Assembly (NCBI GenBank): GCA_013368315.1
Contig: JAACJM010000276.1
Span: 1 to 64,000, forward strand
DNA length: 64,000 nucleotides
Direction: 5' to 3'
Origin: Tetrapyrgos nigripes
Taxonomy: Eukaryota > Basidiomycota > Agaricomycetes > Agaricales > Campanellaceae
Made by a program: the position numbers and the translations under genes. This document shows positions 35,521-46,380 of the stretch, piece by piece (positions within the stretch are counted from its first letter, which is position 1; every line of letters begins with the position of its first letter). The notes below the pieces were generated by a model. The model searched no databases. It saw only the letters and a program-made list of their open reading frames with translations, and was not told the origin of the DNA.

Positions 35521-36573
35521 GAGAGCGGGAAGGGGAAGGAGATAATGTGGAGGTGGGGAGTGATAGGGGAGAGGTTGAGAGGAAGGGTGGACAGAGATAA
35601 GGGTACGAGGGTCAGTATTTGCATTTACATGAGAGGAGGAAAGGACAAGAGAAGAAAGGAAGAAAGAAAGCGAGACAAAGAAACGAAACGAAACGAAAAC
35701 GAAAACGAAAACGAACAACGCCAAAGGGTCCCGCTGATACTGACAATGCCAGCATGACTCGGACAAGACACCAATATCCCACTCCCAAGCCTGACCCTCG
35801 ACCTCAACGGCAACTGTGACCGGTCAGCCGGGCACCCCCACAGCACCAGCATGATACCGAAAGACATTTCCAACCCCAAGCCCCCAACCTGTAGCCTCAG
35901 TGTTCCAACAATTCAATACCCACAAATCCAACACGGCCCGGCCGCCTACTCCAAACTGGACAACGACCCGAGCCCAGCTTGCCACTTCCAACCTCCTCCA
36001 CTCCTCAACGCATCCATAAACACTCAAAATCACTCGTCGATGAAAAAAGAATACAAGAAGATAAACACCCACCTTCTTGGCCAACGCCATGTCCATCTCT
36101 ATAGGCTTCACCATCCCCTCCGTGGTTTGCATAGGTCGTTAGGATTGTTGGGGTGAGGTGGAGGGTCTGGTTTACGCAGAGGTGAGGGGGCAGGTATGAA
36201 AAGTGAGAGAGAGAAAGGGGACAGGGGACAAGGGAGTGGGGCAGAGGAAGAGATGCAACATTATCATAATGTACGCGTCCTTGGAACCCAACGCCTTGTA
36301 GTACGTTTTCGTCTTCTTGAAAGGTGGTTTGGGGACTTTTTCTGAGGAACGAATGCGTAGGGGGTGCATCTGGATGAGAAGACGCGGAAGGAGAAGGCAA
36401 CCCGGAGGAGATAAGTAATGCGGAAAGGGATTCTATTAGCGTTGGCGTTGTCGCAAGGATTGGGAGGAAGAGGTAGTAACGGCGTGTATGTAATCGTAGA
36501 CCGGTATAGGTAAATCTGCGGGTACCCCCTGCGGGGCTGCGGGTACGGCCCGGGTACCAGTAATCATTTGAGT

Positions 36574-39500
36574 TCACCAATGTATGACATACATACGAGC
36601 ATTTGTAACATAGTAGAGAGGCGTAAAAGTGTACATAAAGCTTGTAAATGGACTGCGTGCCACAAGTTTGTATACCACTCCATCTCTTGAACCTGAGGCT
36701 TTTGAGCCTGGGTATAGTTCACGAGGGAAATCCCAATCTGGTTGATTGCCTTTTTCATCCATACCTGGTCGGATGATGAGTACAGATGGTATCCAGCTAA
36801 TAAACTCCATTTTCTGGCACTGCCCATTGCAATAGATGTCTGGATCATTGGTGCCCTCCTTTGTGTGGCATCTCCAGCAACCCTGGATTTCCTGTGGAAC
36901 CTCCATTGAGGATAGGTTGAAAATTGACTGGAACCAGTTCTCAATCTTCCCCCCAAACAGTTGGAGATATCTTGCTGCTGGCTCTTGCCAGGTGGAAGAT
37001 GTGGTCCAAGGACTCTCAACTTGGTAATGGCCTTCACTGCAGCTTGAGAGCCTTTGTACTACAGGAAGAAAGAACTTAACAGCTTCTGGATTGACTGGTC
37101 CACCTCGTGGGCGAATGAGATAATATAGCCAATACTGTAAATAATCAGTTGCCATGCTTGATAAATTGCACTATCCTTGACTTACTAGTGCAGAATGATA
37201 TTCATGTTCCTGTGTTCATAAGCAATCAATATCTCTGATTTGTACTGTGATCAGAGTAAAACTGAATTACCATAGCATATGAGTTCTCTGCTATTGACAA
37301 GCAAAATGGAAGGCCTGCAAGGACATGTTTGAATGTATCACGTATGTTTTGAAGGATAACTGATTTTCCAGCTTTAGAGCCTGGAAAAGTGGAAAGAGGC
37401 CAAGCTCTGCGGTTGCTAAGGGTTTTGTGCAGGTGTGAAATTGGATAGGTTATGTCTGCAGCAAAACTTGAGAAGTCCTTCCAATGTCCATGACATGCCA
37501 AAGTCACATAAATGATCTCCAATGATGCATCAAGCCAACAAGAGTTATTTGCCCATGGATAGCTAGCAAATTCCTTTGCAGCAGCAAGGTTAACTATTAT
37601 GGATGTGAATGAATCAGTTGGTCTGGTTTTCCCTGGAGAAAGCTCTTTGTAGCGACCCTGAGTTAACTGCTTGTCAACTATGTCTGGAGGAGAAGGTGAT
37701 CCATCTTCTGATTCAGAGCTATTGGGGACTGTAATCTTGACTTGTTTTCGGGGCCGTTTCAGTGTAGACTGAGTGTCAGGAGCTCGACCTTCTCTGAGAG
37801 CAGATCGATCACGTTTTCGGGGAGATGGTTTGTGGCTATAACTCTGTCTTCTACGTCGAGGAATTTCTGTTAATGTTTCTGCCTCACAGCGCTCAAGCTG
37901 GTCCAGTTTACGCTGGCGTTGAGATCGACCATATCGAATGGGAAGTCCATCTGTCTCACAGATTAATCAAAGGTAAGTCCTTGAGACTGCAACTTACGAA
38001 TGTATGAGTCATGCATTCTTTGAAAGTGTCGCATAACCTTGAGTAATCCATCAAAGCCTTGGATAATATCCTTGTTTTTGCCTGTCAAATAATATCAGTG
38101 AATTATAATTAATGTAAGTATAGAAATGACTGCAAACCTGCTATTTGGTATATGACAGAGTGAACAGATTCCTCTGCATTGGTTGTATCAGGAAGCTTTG
38201 AGGCAAGTTTGCTGTCCATTTTTCGTTGGCTATGAAAAATCATACTTGCATGTTCTGGAGCCAACCACCAATTCAGCCATGCCTCCAGCCCTGGCCATGT
38301 TTCCTTCATGATCTTCACAACTCTATCAAACACAGCAGAATTCTCAGCTATAACCATCTGTCTGCACAGTTCTTCAAACTCAGCTCTGCTGTCAGGTGGC
38401 ACATGGTTACTGAGTCGAGCCACACGTGTTACAGATTTTTCAAAGTGATATCTGCATCCCTTGATCAGTGACTGAGCAGCATTCTCTAGTTCAGTGCGTG
38501 TCCGAGTGTTGTCCTCTTGGCGGATGAAATAGTCGGTGAATGCAGAGATAAATCCCAAGCGCTGAGCATCACTGAAATCAACAACCTAATCAAAAAAATC
38601 AGCTTTTTTCAAAACCATAGAAAATCTAGTGCCCTCACAAGTGCAAACAACTCATCAGTAATTTTCTCATTATGTGTGAAATGCCAATGGTAATGCTGAG
38701 TTGTAACACCATTTGCATAGCTGAACATGGAGGGAACCCATCTATCAATTACAGTATTGAATGTAGTAGTGGAAATCAACACAGCATTGGGATCTGCCCA
38801 ATACTTGTGTGCACCATCAGTCAGCATGCCCTCTAATGGCAAAGGGCCTTCAACAAGCTCAGCTTTTGGCAAGAGTTGGTCCTGCATCCACTTTGAGTGA
38901 AATGATATGACACATTCAGGCTCCCTTCCTACAGTATTGATTCTGATTTGGACTTCATCTTCATGTTGCTGGATCCAGGAGTGAAACTGGTTGATGAATG
39001 ACCATCCAACTTCTGCTGTAGCTCCTTTTGTCATTTTTTTAGTTTCATAACGGTAGGTTTCAATGTTTGCAAATTTCTGTGCCAACTGTGGTGCTGGTGG
39101 AGTTGGACCATCTAGAGTCTCTCCTCCTTCATATGACTCCAAGTGCTTTTTGTGCATGTTGTTCCCGAGATGCTGCCGAGTGTCTTTAGCCTCCTGTGCA
39201 GTGAGATGTTTGGTGTATGGAATCCGAGGATGATTGTGGCAACCAGCATGGATGTAACGATAAAGCCGTGTGGTGATGTCATCTCCCACCTGTGCATATT
39301 CAATAAGAAAAGACATTGCTCCACAGTCAAAATGTTCCAGTGAGAACCCACATATACAGTACTCATTTAAGCACTGTGCTTCCAGAATCTTTTTCTCAAT
39401 TTTTGGCCGAGTAATGACTTGACACTGAGGATTAGTGCATCGTAAGACACCAAGACACTTCTTGTAGCTCTCCTTCCCCCAGCTATTGTAGTAGCATGGA

Positions 39501-41050
39501 TTGAACCCTTTTGATTTTTCTTTCCATTGTTTCCCTTGCAGTTCCATGTAGCCCACTGAACAGCTAGCATTCCATGCTTCATGTATGTAGCATGATCAAG
39601 GTCAATGGCAAATTTTCCATTTGGCCATCCATTCCAGAAACCCTGTTCCAAATTGTCAACAGTAGTAAATTGCACATTAACATCATGCCCATGTCGGCAC
39701 TGTGGTTCAGGTTGAGGGTCCAGAGGAACAAAAGCAGTAAGCCGGGCAGGATCAGTGAGATCTACAGGGCAAGCAGCTTGATTAGTTGCTGGAGGTGGTA
39801 GTGGTGCAGTTCGAACAACTGCTGGAGGGTGTGATGAAGAGGGTGGTACAGTTTGACTAGCTACTGTGGTTGGTGGACATAGTGGTTTTTGTAAGTTCCC
39901 AACTGAGTGACTGGTAGATTGCACTGAGGGCACAACTGCAGATTTGCTTGGTATCACATTGGATTGTGGATCTGTTGGAATGGTACTAGGCTGCACTGTA
40001 GAGGTAGTTAGCAAATAACTCAATGGTACAAAAAGATAGTCTCATACTGATGGAAGGGACTGAATTTTGATATGTCTGTAGTGCATGTGTATTGAATTGC
40101 ATCTGGGATGTGTATCCTATAAGTATCAGAATAGAAGGTATTTAAATTGGTTGGAGAGAATCCAAATATGTGGCCTACTTGCCTTCGCGATAGACTTGAA
40201 ATTGAACAACTTCAGCGTTTGTAGCTGTAAAATCTATATGCATGCTATTCTCTTGTGGCAACCTGACCTGGGTTTCATCTCGACGTGTAGGTAGGTGTTG
40301 CAGGCCTTATATTACAAGAAAGTCAGAAAGATAAATATTTTGAAAAGAAATCAGAATTAACCACTCTTGTCCTCGCATGATTCATTTACGGGAGGCACTG
40401 GAATCAAGGATAACATGTAAGATCCTGCTGAACTGATTTCAAAACAATGGTACTCTTACTTGTTCTAACTTCTGGACAACCCAGCTCTCCATTGTCTATA
40501 TCCATGTCTGAGGCATTCCCTGGACAAATTCATGAAAGATATATCCACTACCAATGGGAAGTACATACCATTATCTTTCTCTTCCCCTGAATCAGGATTT
40601 CCTAGGTATTCTTCAGGCGCTATAGGGGATTCATGGTTAGTCCCTACAACTTAATGTGTTTGTGTCACTCACGGTGTACAAAACAGTCATTATTAGGGGG
40701 TAAAGAAGTAGATACATTTGTATCTTAATCAAAATGGTATAAGGATATATTCAGATGTGGTGAATACATAAGACTCACGTCTTGAAATTTCATCTTGATG
40801 TAATACAAGTGTATCTTCAGTATTGCCTGTATATCAGCTGTGAGTAGCGTGATAAACCTGCTATCAATGGACTGACTTACTGAATGTGAAATCAAAACTA
40901 TCGTCACTTTCTGAATCACTCTCAGGGAAAATAGCATCAACAGCGGGGTGTATGATGCTTTTACCAAGCCATTTCTACAAAAAGAATATTCTATGTGACT
41001 AAGGCTACATAACGTTGGATACTCATGCTTACAAGGAGTCCCATTTGCAG
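36574..41050 (-). CDS. GCM-domain transposase with USP-like C-terminal region
   Basis: Multi-exon minus-strand gene. Small 5' exons (41050-40180) are acidic, followed by a Pro/Ser/Thr-rich part (40023-39600). A GCM-type zinc domain follows (CLGVLRCTNPQC, CICGFSLEHFDCG; 39460-39310). The transposase core has LTDGAHKYWAD (38815), FSYANGVTTQHYHWHF and LPDTTNAEESVH (38190). Further on, YPWANNSCWLDASLE (about 37550) resembles the Cys box of ubiquitin-specific proteases. It is followed by a CWRC...CNGQC zinc pair and SVLII (36870-36770), as in USP folds; the His box was not found. Frames change near 39560, either an unrecognised intron or a frameshift. Related GCM + NSCWLD proteins occur across agaricomycetes. 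The protein would mobilise this element; the protease-like part has no known role. Confidence 0.7.
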
Positions 41051-41298
41051 AGACGGGCAAAGGCGAGCGCAGAGCAGGTCAGAAAGTGTCAATAATGGGT
41101 GAAGCTGAGCCTTACATATACCGCCTAATCCCATCATTTTGTATGAATGATTTTACGTAAATACCAACAGCACGTTCTATTCTTCGTGAAATAGCTATAT
41201 AACAGGCTCCGCATTGTTAAAAGACTATCTACACAATAAAAGAGTAATTATAAGGCTTAATCAACTAAGATTGTACATGATAAGCAAAGGATAATGGG

Positions 41299-41345
41299 TA
41301 CCCGCATGACCCGCATGACCCGCATGACCCGCATGTACCCGCAGT
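41299..41345. repeat. Subterminal CCGCATGAC minisatellite
   Basis: About five consecutive 9-bp units (CCGCATGAC) lie just inside the right TIR of the GCM-type transposon. Subterminal repeats commonly bind transposase. Confidence 0.75.
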
Positions 41346-41886
41346 GTACCCGCATGACGTACCCGCAGATTTCCGATACCCGATCGTAGACGTGGTGGGT
41401 AGGGATGGATTAGTGGCTGTGCAAGTTCGTCACTGCAGTCAAAAGCACGCCTGAATGCACCTTAGACCACCCAGTCTCGCGTCCCAAGCCCAGATCCCGG
41501 AAACGCATTGAAGTCGCCAAAAAGTCCGCTTGGGGCGTGCTAACTCCGAGTACGTTTCACTACAACCTTAAGCAGACTTCTGCGCAGGAAACCTCTAGAA
41601 AGCGAGTCTTAGCGCAGCAATTTGTAACGTGTGAGAAGGGCTCACTTGGGACTTACTATAGCAATAAACGAGAGACTTACTCATGCAGATGGTAATACTG
41701 TTATAAATAACATTTTATTGATCACAAGTGGACGTACTTAACAAAGCAAAGTGCTACGTTGTAGAGATTTCACCATTTTACTAACCATGAAACTTCAAAA
41801 GAGTAAGTGTAGAATGACTGGACAGAGCTGTATACGACTTGGAGAGCAATATTACATGCTATCACAGAGAATTCTGGTTTGTACAT

Positions 41887-44217
41887 TCACTGAGCAACTT
41901 CGGCGAGACTCTCCATTTCCTTCAGAGCTCTTTCACACATCGGTACATATCTTTGCAGCTCTCCATGAGACGCAAAAAGGTCCCTAGCTTCCTGAAACTT
42001 CTTTCTAGCCTCACTATACTCGCCCATGTCTTTGAAAAGAAAGCCAAATTGATAAAGACACCCTCCCATACTATAATGATCTGTAGACTGAAGCTGAGAG
42101 TAAGATCCCAATGCATCCGTGAAGGCTTGCTTTGCCAGCTCATATTGACCCATTTTTCTGTATATAACTCCTGATTCGTTCAAACAGTAACCCATCTCAC
42201 GAACATCATTTATAGCGGAAAAAATTGCATATGCTTCATGGATTAATGAAAGAGCCTCATCTAATTGATTCTGATCTTCCAGTGTCAGGCCCAGTGTTCT
42301 CAAACAATCTGCAGTACCTTTCTGATCTCCTATGCTCTGGCACACAACCCTGGCTTCAGACAATGTTTCTCTTGCCTCTTTATATTTGGATTGCAGCCTG
42401 TAAATTTCCCCGAGGTTCCACAGACAGTGTGCAGTACCCCCTTGGTTTCCTATGCTCTGGTACAGAACTTTGGCTTCTGACAATGTTTCTCTTGCCTCGC
42501 TATATTTGCCTTGCATGCTGTAAATGTTCCCCAGGCTATCCAAGCACTCTGCAGTACCAATCTGACTTCCTATGCTCTGGTACAGAACTCTGGCTTCTAA
42601 AAGTGTTTCCGTTGCCTCACTATATTTGCTTTGCATCTTGTAAATGTCCACCTGGCTCAGCAAGCATTTTGCAGCACCACCCTGATTCCCCATGCTCTGA
42701 AACAGATCTCTTGCTTCGGACAGTGCCGCTGTTGCCTCATTATATTTGGATTGCATCCGGTAGATGTCACCCAGACTCCATAAACAATCTGCAATCCCCT
42801 CCTCGCTGCGTATCTGTTCGAAGCGAGATTTGGCTTCTGCCAGTATTGCTATTGCCTCGTTATATCGACTTTGCATTCTGTGAACGTTACCCATCTGCCA
42901 CAGACAATTGGCTGCTTCATGTTCATTGTTAATGTTTTGAAACTTGACTCTAGCTTCTGTTAAAAACTTTGCAGCAGTACTGTACTGGCTAACAAAGTAA
43001 TATTTATCTCCCAGAGTTTGAAGACAGAGTGCAGCCTTTTCTTGTCCCCCTTGACCTTGATATTGTGAAAATGTTTTAAAAAGATTCAAAGTATGTAACT
43101 CCAAATATTCCCCTGGTTTCAAATAGCTTGATATCAATTCTGTGATTCTAACATAAAATATCTCAATCTGGTGAAGCAAGAAGTCCGAGATACTATATCT
43201 TGCTGCAATGTACTCTCTGACTGGCGCAAGCATCATGAGTGCTTCACTTTTCTCAAGCACAAGTGAGCAATCCAGCAATTGGAATACTTTGATTTCTGGC
43301 TCAGGAACATCAGGCAACATTTCACTCAATGTTTGGTTCCAGTTAGGTACACCATTGGGTAGATATGACAATGCTCCTAAGAGATCCTTTGCTGCTGGAT
43401 CAAGTAGTCTGACAGATAATTCTATGGAAAACTCTACATTTGTCAGTTTTCCAGGCTGTGCTCCAGACTCTGAGAGTATTTTAGTCTTTAACTCATTCCA
43501 TCTCCTGAGCAAATTCTCCAGACTAATTTTTTTTGCAAGCTGGGCTATGAGTCGGATTGCCAGAGGGACACAGTCCAACTGTTCATTCAGATGATCAATT
43601 TTCCCAGAATTATCCTCTGTTTTGATCTTTCTGGAGACCTGATAGAATGCTTCTCTGGCAGCTTCCCTGGATAACGTTGGTATCTGAGATTCTCCAAGTA
43701 TCTGCCATTCAATGTCTCCTGGCCCTTCCATCCCTCTCATGGTGACAATGAGAGTAACACAGCTGAAATCAGCAATCTTTTCAATAAAATGCTTGACATC
43801 TGTTCTTGCATCCTTGTAATTCCAAGGTGTTTCAAAATTATCAAGGATAAAAAGAAGAGGGTTATGATTGATTTGCAGATAATCATATAAGATGTCATGC
43901 TGGCCTTTGCCTTCCTGCACCTTTAGCCCTAATACTTGAATCAAGCCTTGGATGAGACCATTCTGATCCTCCAGAATGTCGCAAGGCAAGAAATGGAACC
44001 TCGGAAACTTGGCCTGAACTTCTGGCTGATTGCTGATGACAAGTGCGAGGGATGTTTTTCCAATTCCTCCAGGTCCAAGAATTGCCAAGTGGTGTTGGCC
44101 TCTTCTGCAGAGAATTTCAACTCCTTCGTTGACAAGATCATCCCTTCCCGTGAAAATCTTGGGTGGCGGAGGTGTTGCAAAGTGGATATCACTGTTAGAA
44201 AGTCTCATTAACAGTAT
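41887..44217 (-). CDS. NB-ARC/TPR STAND (NLR-like) receptor, copy B, main exon
   Basis: An open 773-codon frame from MRLSNSDIHF. P-loop GPGGIGKTS at residues 45-53, Walker B LLFILDNFETPW at 118-129, IVTMRG sensor-like strand near 154, CVPLAIRL near 213-220, and a winged-helix region to about 330. TPRs of 40 residues each run from about 391 to 755. Such STAND proteins act as nucleotide-gated switches that oligomerise when the repeat domain binds a ligand; fungal members act in non-self recognition. There is no enzymatic effector domain in this exon. Against copy A, TPR differences pile up at helix-A surface positions. The frame is intact, and upstream exons are needed for the N-terminus. Confidence 0.9.
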   Translation of the reverse strand: MLLMRLSNSDIHFATPPPPKIFTGRDDLVNEGVEILCRRGQHHLAILGPGGIGKTSLALVISNQPEVQAKFPRFHFLPCDILEDQNGLIQGLIQVLGLKVQEGKGQHDILYDYLQINHNPLLFILDNFETPWNYKDARTDVKHFIEKIADFSCVTLIVTMRGMEGPGDIEWQILGESQIPTLSREAAREAFYQVSRKIKTEDNSGKIDHLNEQLDCVPLAIRLIAQLAKKISLENLLRRWNELKTKILSESGAQPGKLTNVEFSIELSVRLLDPAAKDLLGALSYLPNGVPNWNQTLSEMLPDVPEPEIKVFQLLDCSLVLEKSEALMMLAPVREYIAARYSISDFLLHQIEIFYVRITELISSYLKPGEYLELHTLNLFKTFSQYQGQGGQEKAALCLQTLGDKYYFVSQYSTAAKFLTEARVKFQNINNEHEAANCLWQMGNVHRMQSRYNEAIAILAEAKSRFEQIRSEEGIADCLWSLGDIYRMQSKYNEATAALSEARDLFQSMGNQGGAAKCLLSQVDIYKMQSKYSEATETLLEARVLYQSIGSQIGTAECLDSLGNIYSMQGKYSEARETLSEAKVLYQSIGNQGGTAHCLWNLGEIYRLQSKYKEARETLSEARVVCQSIGDQKGTADCLRTLGLTLEDQNQLDEALSLIHEAYAIFSAINDVREMGYCLNESGVIYRKMGQYELAKQAFTDALGSYSQLQSTDHYSMGGCLYQFGFLFKDMGEYSEARKKFQEARDLFASHGELQRYVPMCERALKEMESLAEVAQ

Positions 44218-44465
44218 CTTTACTAAGGAGATACAAATAGCTTACTCATATGTGATTTTCTGTGTTGATGGATAGATTATCAGCTTTAAAGGGACAAATC
44301 AGATTCCGAATTTGAAAGGCGCACCTTCTTCGAAGTGGTTGGAGACTCAGATGCACCTACTATAGATCCAGTTCAGCTTCAATCTCTATGGCAGGTTGAA
44401 ATGTTTACCTATGGCATAGGAAATATTAGTCAATCAATTTATGCCCACCAAACATTCCATCTTAC

Positions 44466-44535
44466 CTTGTTGTCCAAAATAGTTTTGTGTGTTATACTGG
44501 GCTCCTCCCACAACATTGATTTGACTGTTGTCCAT
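44466..44535 (-). CDS. Probable first exon of NLR copy B
   Basis: A short frame, MDNSQINVVGGAQYNTQNYF then GQQ, ends at GTAAGA. It is followed by a small open block (44359-44325, reading GASESPTTSKK) flanked by CTATAG and GTGCGC, then the NB exon. Asn/Gly/Gln-rich leaders of this sort precede NB domains in many agaricomycete NLRs. The exact junctions into 44217 are unresolved. The exon has no match in copy A, which has a much longer leader. Confidence 0.5.
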
Positions 44536-44763
44536 GGAAAAATCCTTTGCCTGCCCAAGTATGCTACAAGTTCAAATTTCAAGTGAATGAATCACTGAGA
44601 TTGTGAGTCTGAGATTGAAGGTACAAACCTGACATCAGCCTGTCTTGGTCTTGAGATAGTGATCTTATTCCTGCCATAAATCTTCAATTCATTACACTTT
44701 CATGAAATAAACGGGAAAAAATCATACACAGGATTACCATTATCTGTGGAATCTACTCAGATC

Positions 44764-45222
44764 TTAGTAATATTCATAATTAAAATTCCAAAAATCACCT
44801 TGCTTGATCAAAGGCTGCTCTGTTGGGATTTCTTGCCTGATAGCGACCTTCACATTTCGAGCCAGACTGAGTAGCTTTTCTGACGCAATACTATTTCCAT
44901 GATAAGATTTCCCTGTAATAATGGGAATCTTGCTACCTGGATACTGATAAACTGATGCAGGCTGATAGACTTGAGTACTCTCAGGTTGCGTGCTCTTTGA
45001 TTTCAGAGTCCCTTTGAAACCTTTTTGAGGTTGAGGAATCTTAGAAGCTGGATGACCTCTTTGCTTCGGCAGGCCAGCAAATGTTCTTTTTGGCTGAATA
45101 ACTCGATTTTCTGTCCCACTGTATCTTTCCGAACCTGCAGGTATCTTTTTGGCTCCTCCTTGAGCCTCGCTAGCCTTGCTATGTGAAGGTCCACCTCCAA
45201 TCTTCCCACTGCGCCAAGACAT
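44764..45222 (-). CDS. Hypothetical basic protein or alternative NLR leader exon
   Basis: Open minus-strand frame from MSWRSGKIGGGPSHSKASEA to FWNFNYEYY-stop, rich in Lys, Gly, Pro and Ser (SKSTQPESTQVYQPASVYQY). An acceptor-like CACAG precedes the start. It lies 5' of the copy B NLR, where copy A has its own long leader (MSRRNLSNI...). It may be that leader's replacement or a separate small gene. No domain recognised. Confidence 0.35.
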   Translation of the reverse strand: MSWRSGKIGGGPSHSKASEAQGGAKKIPAGSERYSGTENRVIQPKRTFAGLPKQRGHPASKIPQPQKGFKGTLKSKSTQPESTQVYQPASVYQYPGSKIPIITGKSYHGNSIASEKLLSLARNVKVAIRQEIPTEQPLIKQGDFWNFNYEYY

Positions 45223-45426
45223 TGGTATAGAAATTTCACCGACCTGTGAATCATTAGCAAAATTAAAATAACCATAAGACACGTAAATAGTCGATGTTCG
45301 AGACGACTTACTGTGACCGAGTTCCTTTAATTCACTGAAAGATATCGTGGGCCTACTCTGATGTGTCTGCGCAGGATGAAAACTTTTGCGTCATGTCATT
45401 ACTAATTATAGCAGGACCACTTTACT

Positions 45427-45925
45427 TACCTGGTGAAAGTGGAAGAACAAGACCTCAGACCAAAGGAAAGTGTCCTGTTCACGTGATGCCGCTTTGATTG
45501 GTTTGCACGAGATGAAAACTTATGCCTCGTGTCACTGTTAGTGGTACACTTCTGCGAAATAATAAGGTTTGATACGTACCTGGTGAAAGCGCGAGAAGAC
45601 CGGAGGAAAATGTCCCGTTCACGTGAAGCCGCTTTGATTAGTTTGCCCGAGATGAAAACTTTTGCCTCACCGTTAGTGGCACACTTCTGTGAAATGATAA
45701 GTTTTGATACCTACCTGGTGAAAGCGCAAGAAGACAGAAAAGTGTCCAGTTCACGCGAGGTCGCTTTGATTGGCTGCGCAAGATGAAGATTTTGACCTCG
45801 TGTCACGAAATGATAAGGTTTGATACCTACCTGTAAGAAAGCGCAAAAAGACCGAAAGAAAGTGTCGAGTTCACGTGAGCCTGCTTTGATTTGTCTGCGC
45901 GAGACGATATCTTTTGGCTCGTGTC
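45427..45925. repeat. Four tandem 115-150-bp units with CACGTG-like cores upstream of NLR copy B
   Basis: Units start at about 45427, 45577, 45712 and 45827 with TACCTG(GTGAAAG). Each has the core GTTCACG(TG)A followed by CGCTTTGATT and ends with ATGATAAGGTTTGATAC. Three of four units have the palindrome CACGTG; one reads CACGCG. The array lies 5' of the minus-strand NLR. The core resembles the array 5' of copy A (7732-7985). CACGTG is a bHLH-type binding site; a regulatory role is inferred. Confidence 0.75.
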
Positions 45926-46380
45926 ATGGTTTTTACTGGAGGATAGAGGCGCAGACTTTGACTTCAGGGAATGACTCTGAATGAGCAGTTTAAAGAACCC
46001 AACTGAAAACTCCAGGGAAAACGTCTAGGGCTCCAAGCAGATTGAATGATCTGGCTGTTACCTGCAGATGGAGGCTTGGATTCAGATTGGTGTAGACAAA
46101 GCAGGTCGGTACATTACATCCGATCTGAGCGGTTTAAAGGACCCAACTAAAAACTCCAGGGGAAACGTCTAGGGCTCCAAGGAGATCAAATGATCTGGCT
46201 GTCACCTACAGATGGAGGCTTGGATTTAGATTGGTGTAGACAAAGCAGCTCGGTACATTGCATTCGATCTAAGCAGTTTAAAGGACCCAACTGAAAACTC
46301 CAGGGGAAACGTCTAGGGCTCCAAGCAGATCGAATAATCTGGCCGTCACCTACAGATGGAGGCTTGGATTCAGATTGACA
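45925..46380. repeat. 144-bp tandem repeat, about three units
   Basis: AGATGGAGGCTTGGATT recurs at 46066, 46210 and 46354, exactly 144 bases apart. Units contain AACTCCAGGGGAAACGTCTAG and ACCCAACTGAAAAC. The first unit is diverged and the last is cut at its start. No coding sense. Confidence 0.9.

Larger units (their letters stand above)
36502..41382 (-). mobile_element. 4.9-kb GCM-type (MULE-like) DNA transposon
   Basis: The element is flanked by ATCGTAGAC (36493-36501 and 41383-41391; 8 or 9 bp depending on where the end is put), and copy A has one ATCGTAGAC at about 4075. The terminal inverted repeats read CGGTATAGGTAAATCTGCGG and CGGGTATCGGAAATCTGCGG inward. A 9-bp duplication suits MULE-type elements. 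The right end carries a short CCGCATGAC tandem array. Inside is one minus-strand multi-exon gene. Confidence 0.9.
30001..44420. repeat. Segmental duplication, copy B (enlarged by three insertions)
   Basis: This is the direct copy of 1-7122. Homologous blocks are 30001-30136, 31654-31833, 32902-36501 and 41383-44420. Between them lie the TIR element, the hAT derivative and the GCM-type transposon, each absent from copy A. Two deletions (near 36250 and 36350) remove about 390 bases present in copy A. Similarity ends inside the 5' part of the NLR gene near 44420. The left border may lie before 30001. Confidence 0.93.
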
